Positions 63,245 through 64,000 of a stretch of 64,000 nt of DNA are shown here, one piece after another; within the stretch, counting starts at the first letter, position 1; each line of letters starts with the position of its first letter. The position numbers were made by a program, and so were the translations under genes. Below the pieces are notes generated by a model. That model had not been told where the DNA came from, ran no database searches, and was given only the letters and a program-made list of their open reading frames with translations. Source of the DNA: JAGQKC01 sp965223675 (GTDB taxonomy: Bacteria > Nitrospirota > Nitrospiria > Nitrospirales > UBA8639); contig OZ245013.1 in assembly GCA_965223675.1 (NCBI GenBank), positions 1,426,001-1,490,000 of the forward strand. Direction: 5' to 3'.

Positions 63245-63769
63245 GTGAAGAAAAAGTCAAGCAACGAGGGACAACAAAACGTATATCTAGGAATTATCTG
63301 GTATTGGATGCCAGTGTTGGCCTTTGCATGGGCGATTGCGTATGTCTCATCACTCTCATCGCCAGAACATCATTTTCACTCATTCATTCATACCGTCAAT
63401 TCCCTCAATCCGATCGGAGGCAATATTTTTTCCAGGGTCAGCGATCAAATGTATCACCTCACAGAATATACGGTATTAGGCTTACTCACCTATCGCGCCA
63501 TTCGATTTTCGTGGGGAGAACAACTCGGGCCCGTCTCGGCATTTATCACGGTCATCACCATAACACTCTTTGGCCTATCCGATGAATTACACCAATTGTT
63601 TGTCCCTTTTCGCCGAATGGAGAGCTTGGATCTCATGGCCGATACCGTTGGAGGACTCGTAGGAGTCTTGCTTTGGGAATGGGCCTTGACTTTCTCTGCA
63701 ATCCGGCTACTCGAAGAACACCTTCCTTCCAAACTGCAACTAATCAGAACTACTAGCTCGAAGTGTTAA
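63245..63769 (+). CDS. VanZ-family membrane protein
   Basis: 174 residues with about five helices. VanZ family marks: YHLTEYTVLGLLTYRAI in the middle, then the C-terminal GLSDELHQLFVPFRRMESLD with LMADTVGGLVGVLLWEW. VanZ-like proteins are membrane proteins of uncertain role linked to teicoplanin or lipid phenotypes in some organisms. GTG start at 63245 with GGGAAG upstream. Confidence 0.87.
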   Translation: MKKKSSNEGQQNVYLGIIWYWMPVLAFAWAIAYVSSLSSPEHHFHSFIHTVNSLNPIGGNIFSRVSDQMYHLTEYTVLGLLTYRAIRFSWGEQLGPVSAFITVITITLFGLSDELHQLFVPFRRMESLDLMADTVGGLVGVLLWEWALTFSAIRLLEEHLPSKLQLIRTTSSKC

Positions 63770-63878
63770 CACAACCTTCCTCCCGTTCTACGAAACAGCT
63801 TTAAAGTAGGGACTTACGTGAATGTCTGTCCCCGATATCGAAAATGCTGACCTCCGAGAGGCCAATCTCCGGGTTGCT

Positions 63879-64000
63879 CTACTCATAGGACACGGCATAG
63901 AATCCGGCTGCTTGCCAGTCGACATATTCAGTATCACTTGTAAAAGCTTCTCTTGGAGAAATGTTGGCTGTCCCAATAAAAGTTGCCTTCCAATTGGATT
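63879..64000 (-). CDS. C-terminal end of an unidentified protein, partial at right edge
   Basis: On the minus strand a frame open from the window edge gives 39 residues ending FTSDTEYVDWQAAGFYAVSY plus Glu, with TAG at 63879-63881. The aromatic-rich composition looks like a real protein end rather than chance. An alternative frame (62 residues, 63788-63976) is less convincing. No family can be assigned from this fragment. Confidence 0.35.
   Translation of the reverse strand, partial: SNWKATFIGTANISPREAFTSDTEYVDWQAAGFYAVSYE

Noticed and set aside
63788..63976. Minus-strand frame of 62 codons at the right edge
   Set aside because: The other minus-strand frame (stop at 63879) has a more protein-like composition; this one is rich in Ser/Arg/Pro typical of antisense reading.
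1..64000. CRISPR array
   Set aside because: No regularly spaced direct repeats of 25-40 nt were seen on either strand.

Overview
The window is a contiguous bacterial chromosome segment, by eye of moderate GC (high forties, an estimate). Gene content suggests a Gram-negative, heme- and copper-rich aerobe, and my best guess is a Nitrospirota (Nitrospira-like) bacterium. Support comes from a chlorite dismutase/HemQ-family protein, exported cupredoxin-like proteins, an Mla-type lipid transporter, a lipoprotein-sorted envelope, a PEP-CTERM protein and short EF-Ts. This assignment is inference; no rRNA or diagnostic nitrite oxidoreductase gene is present.

Layout. (1) 1-4175: chaperone operon grpE(3' end)-dnaK-dnaJ-rsmE. 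(2) 4141-8581, minus: two exported repeat proteins (YCF48-type and IPT/TIG), RidA-like, mltG. (3) 8780-16345, minus: alaS, recA, thpR, cinA and a secreted unknown. A plus-strand AlbA_2/Schlafen-type gene with AGA/AGG-rich codon use sits between thpR and recA. (4) 16645-20946: HemQ/Cld-family protein, three unknowns, EAL-HDOD protein. (5) 21168-24546: elongator-type tRNA-Met with an integrase remnant at its 3' end, REP-like hairpin, terminator, DUF1566 protein, copy A of a decayed dispersed repeat, orphan histidine kinase. (6) 24826-28208: secreted unknown, methyltransferase, a ProA homologue with Ser at the catalytic Cys position. (7) 28578-32495: rpsB-tsf-pyrH-frr-alr. (8) 32525-38439: thiamine-binding protein and siroheme gene, an anchored unknown, a frameshifted slp pseudogene, a Sel1 gene whose signal-peptide frame is broken by a 7-bp duplication, repeat copy B, glucan phosphorylase. 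(9) 39130-46392: DksA-type protein, methyltransferase, flavoprotein, a copper-flavoured exported cluster, an IS200-type element, four-CBS protein. (10) 46454-56374: ABC-F ATPase, animal-type heme peroxidase, aldo/keto reductase and YahK-type dehydrogenase, CHRD/PEP-CTERM protein, cupin, a REPIN-like element, a second cupredoxin-like protein, DUF2784. (11) 56563-61967: the most interesting locus, a run in which a response-regulator/PP2C phosphatase, an RsbW-like kinase and a STAS protein lead directly into MlaE-MlaF-MlaD and a PqiC-type lipoprotein. (12) 62131-64000: membrane protein, VanZ-like protein, and a gene end at the right edge.

How the genes may work together. Housekeeping operons (protein folding, translation factors, DNA repair, cell-wall synthesis) alternate with envelope modules. 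The strongest candidate for an undescribed system is region 11: partner switching (phosphatase, kinase, STAS) is normally used on sigma factors, but here the STAS gene overlaps mlaE and may be the MlaB-like subunit of a lipid transporter, so that lipid traffic would be set by signal-dependent phosphorylation. Short tandem duplications that break two neighbouring genes (34.6-35.2 kb), the non-canonical ProA, and the Leu at the distal heme position of the HemQ/Cld protein are further anomalies.
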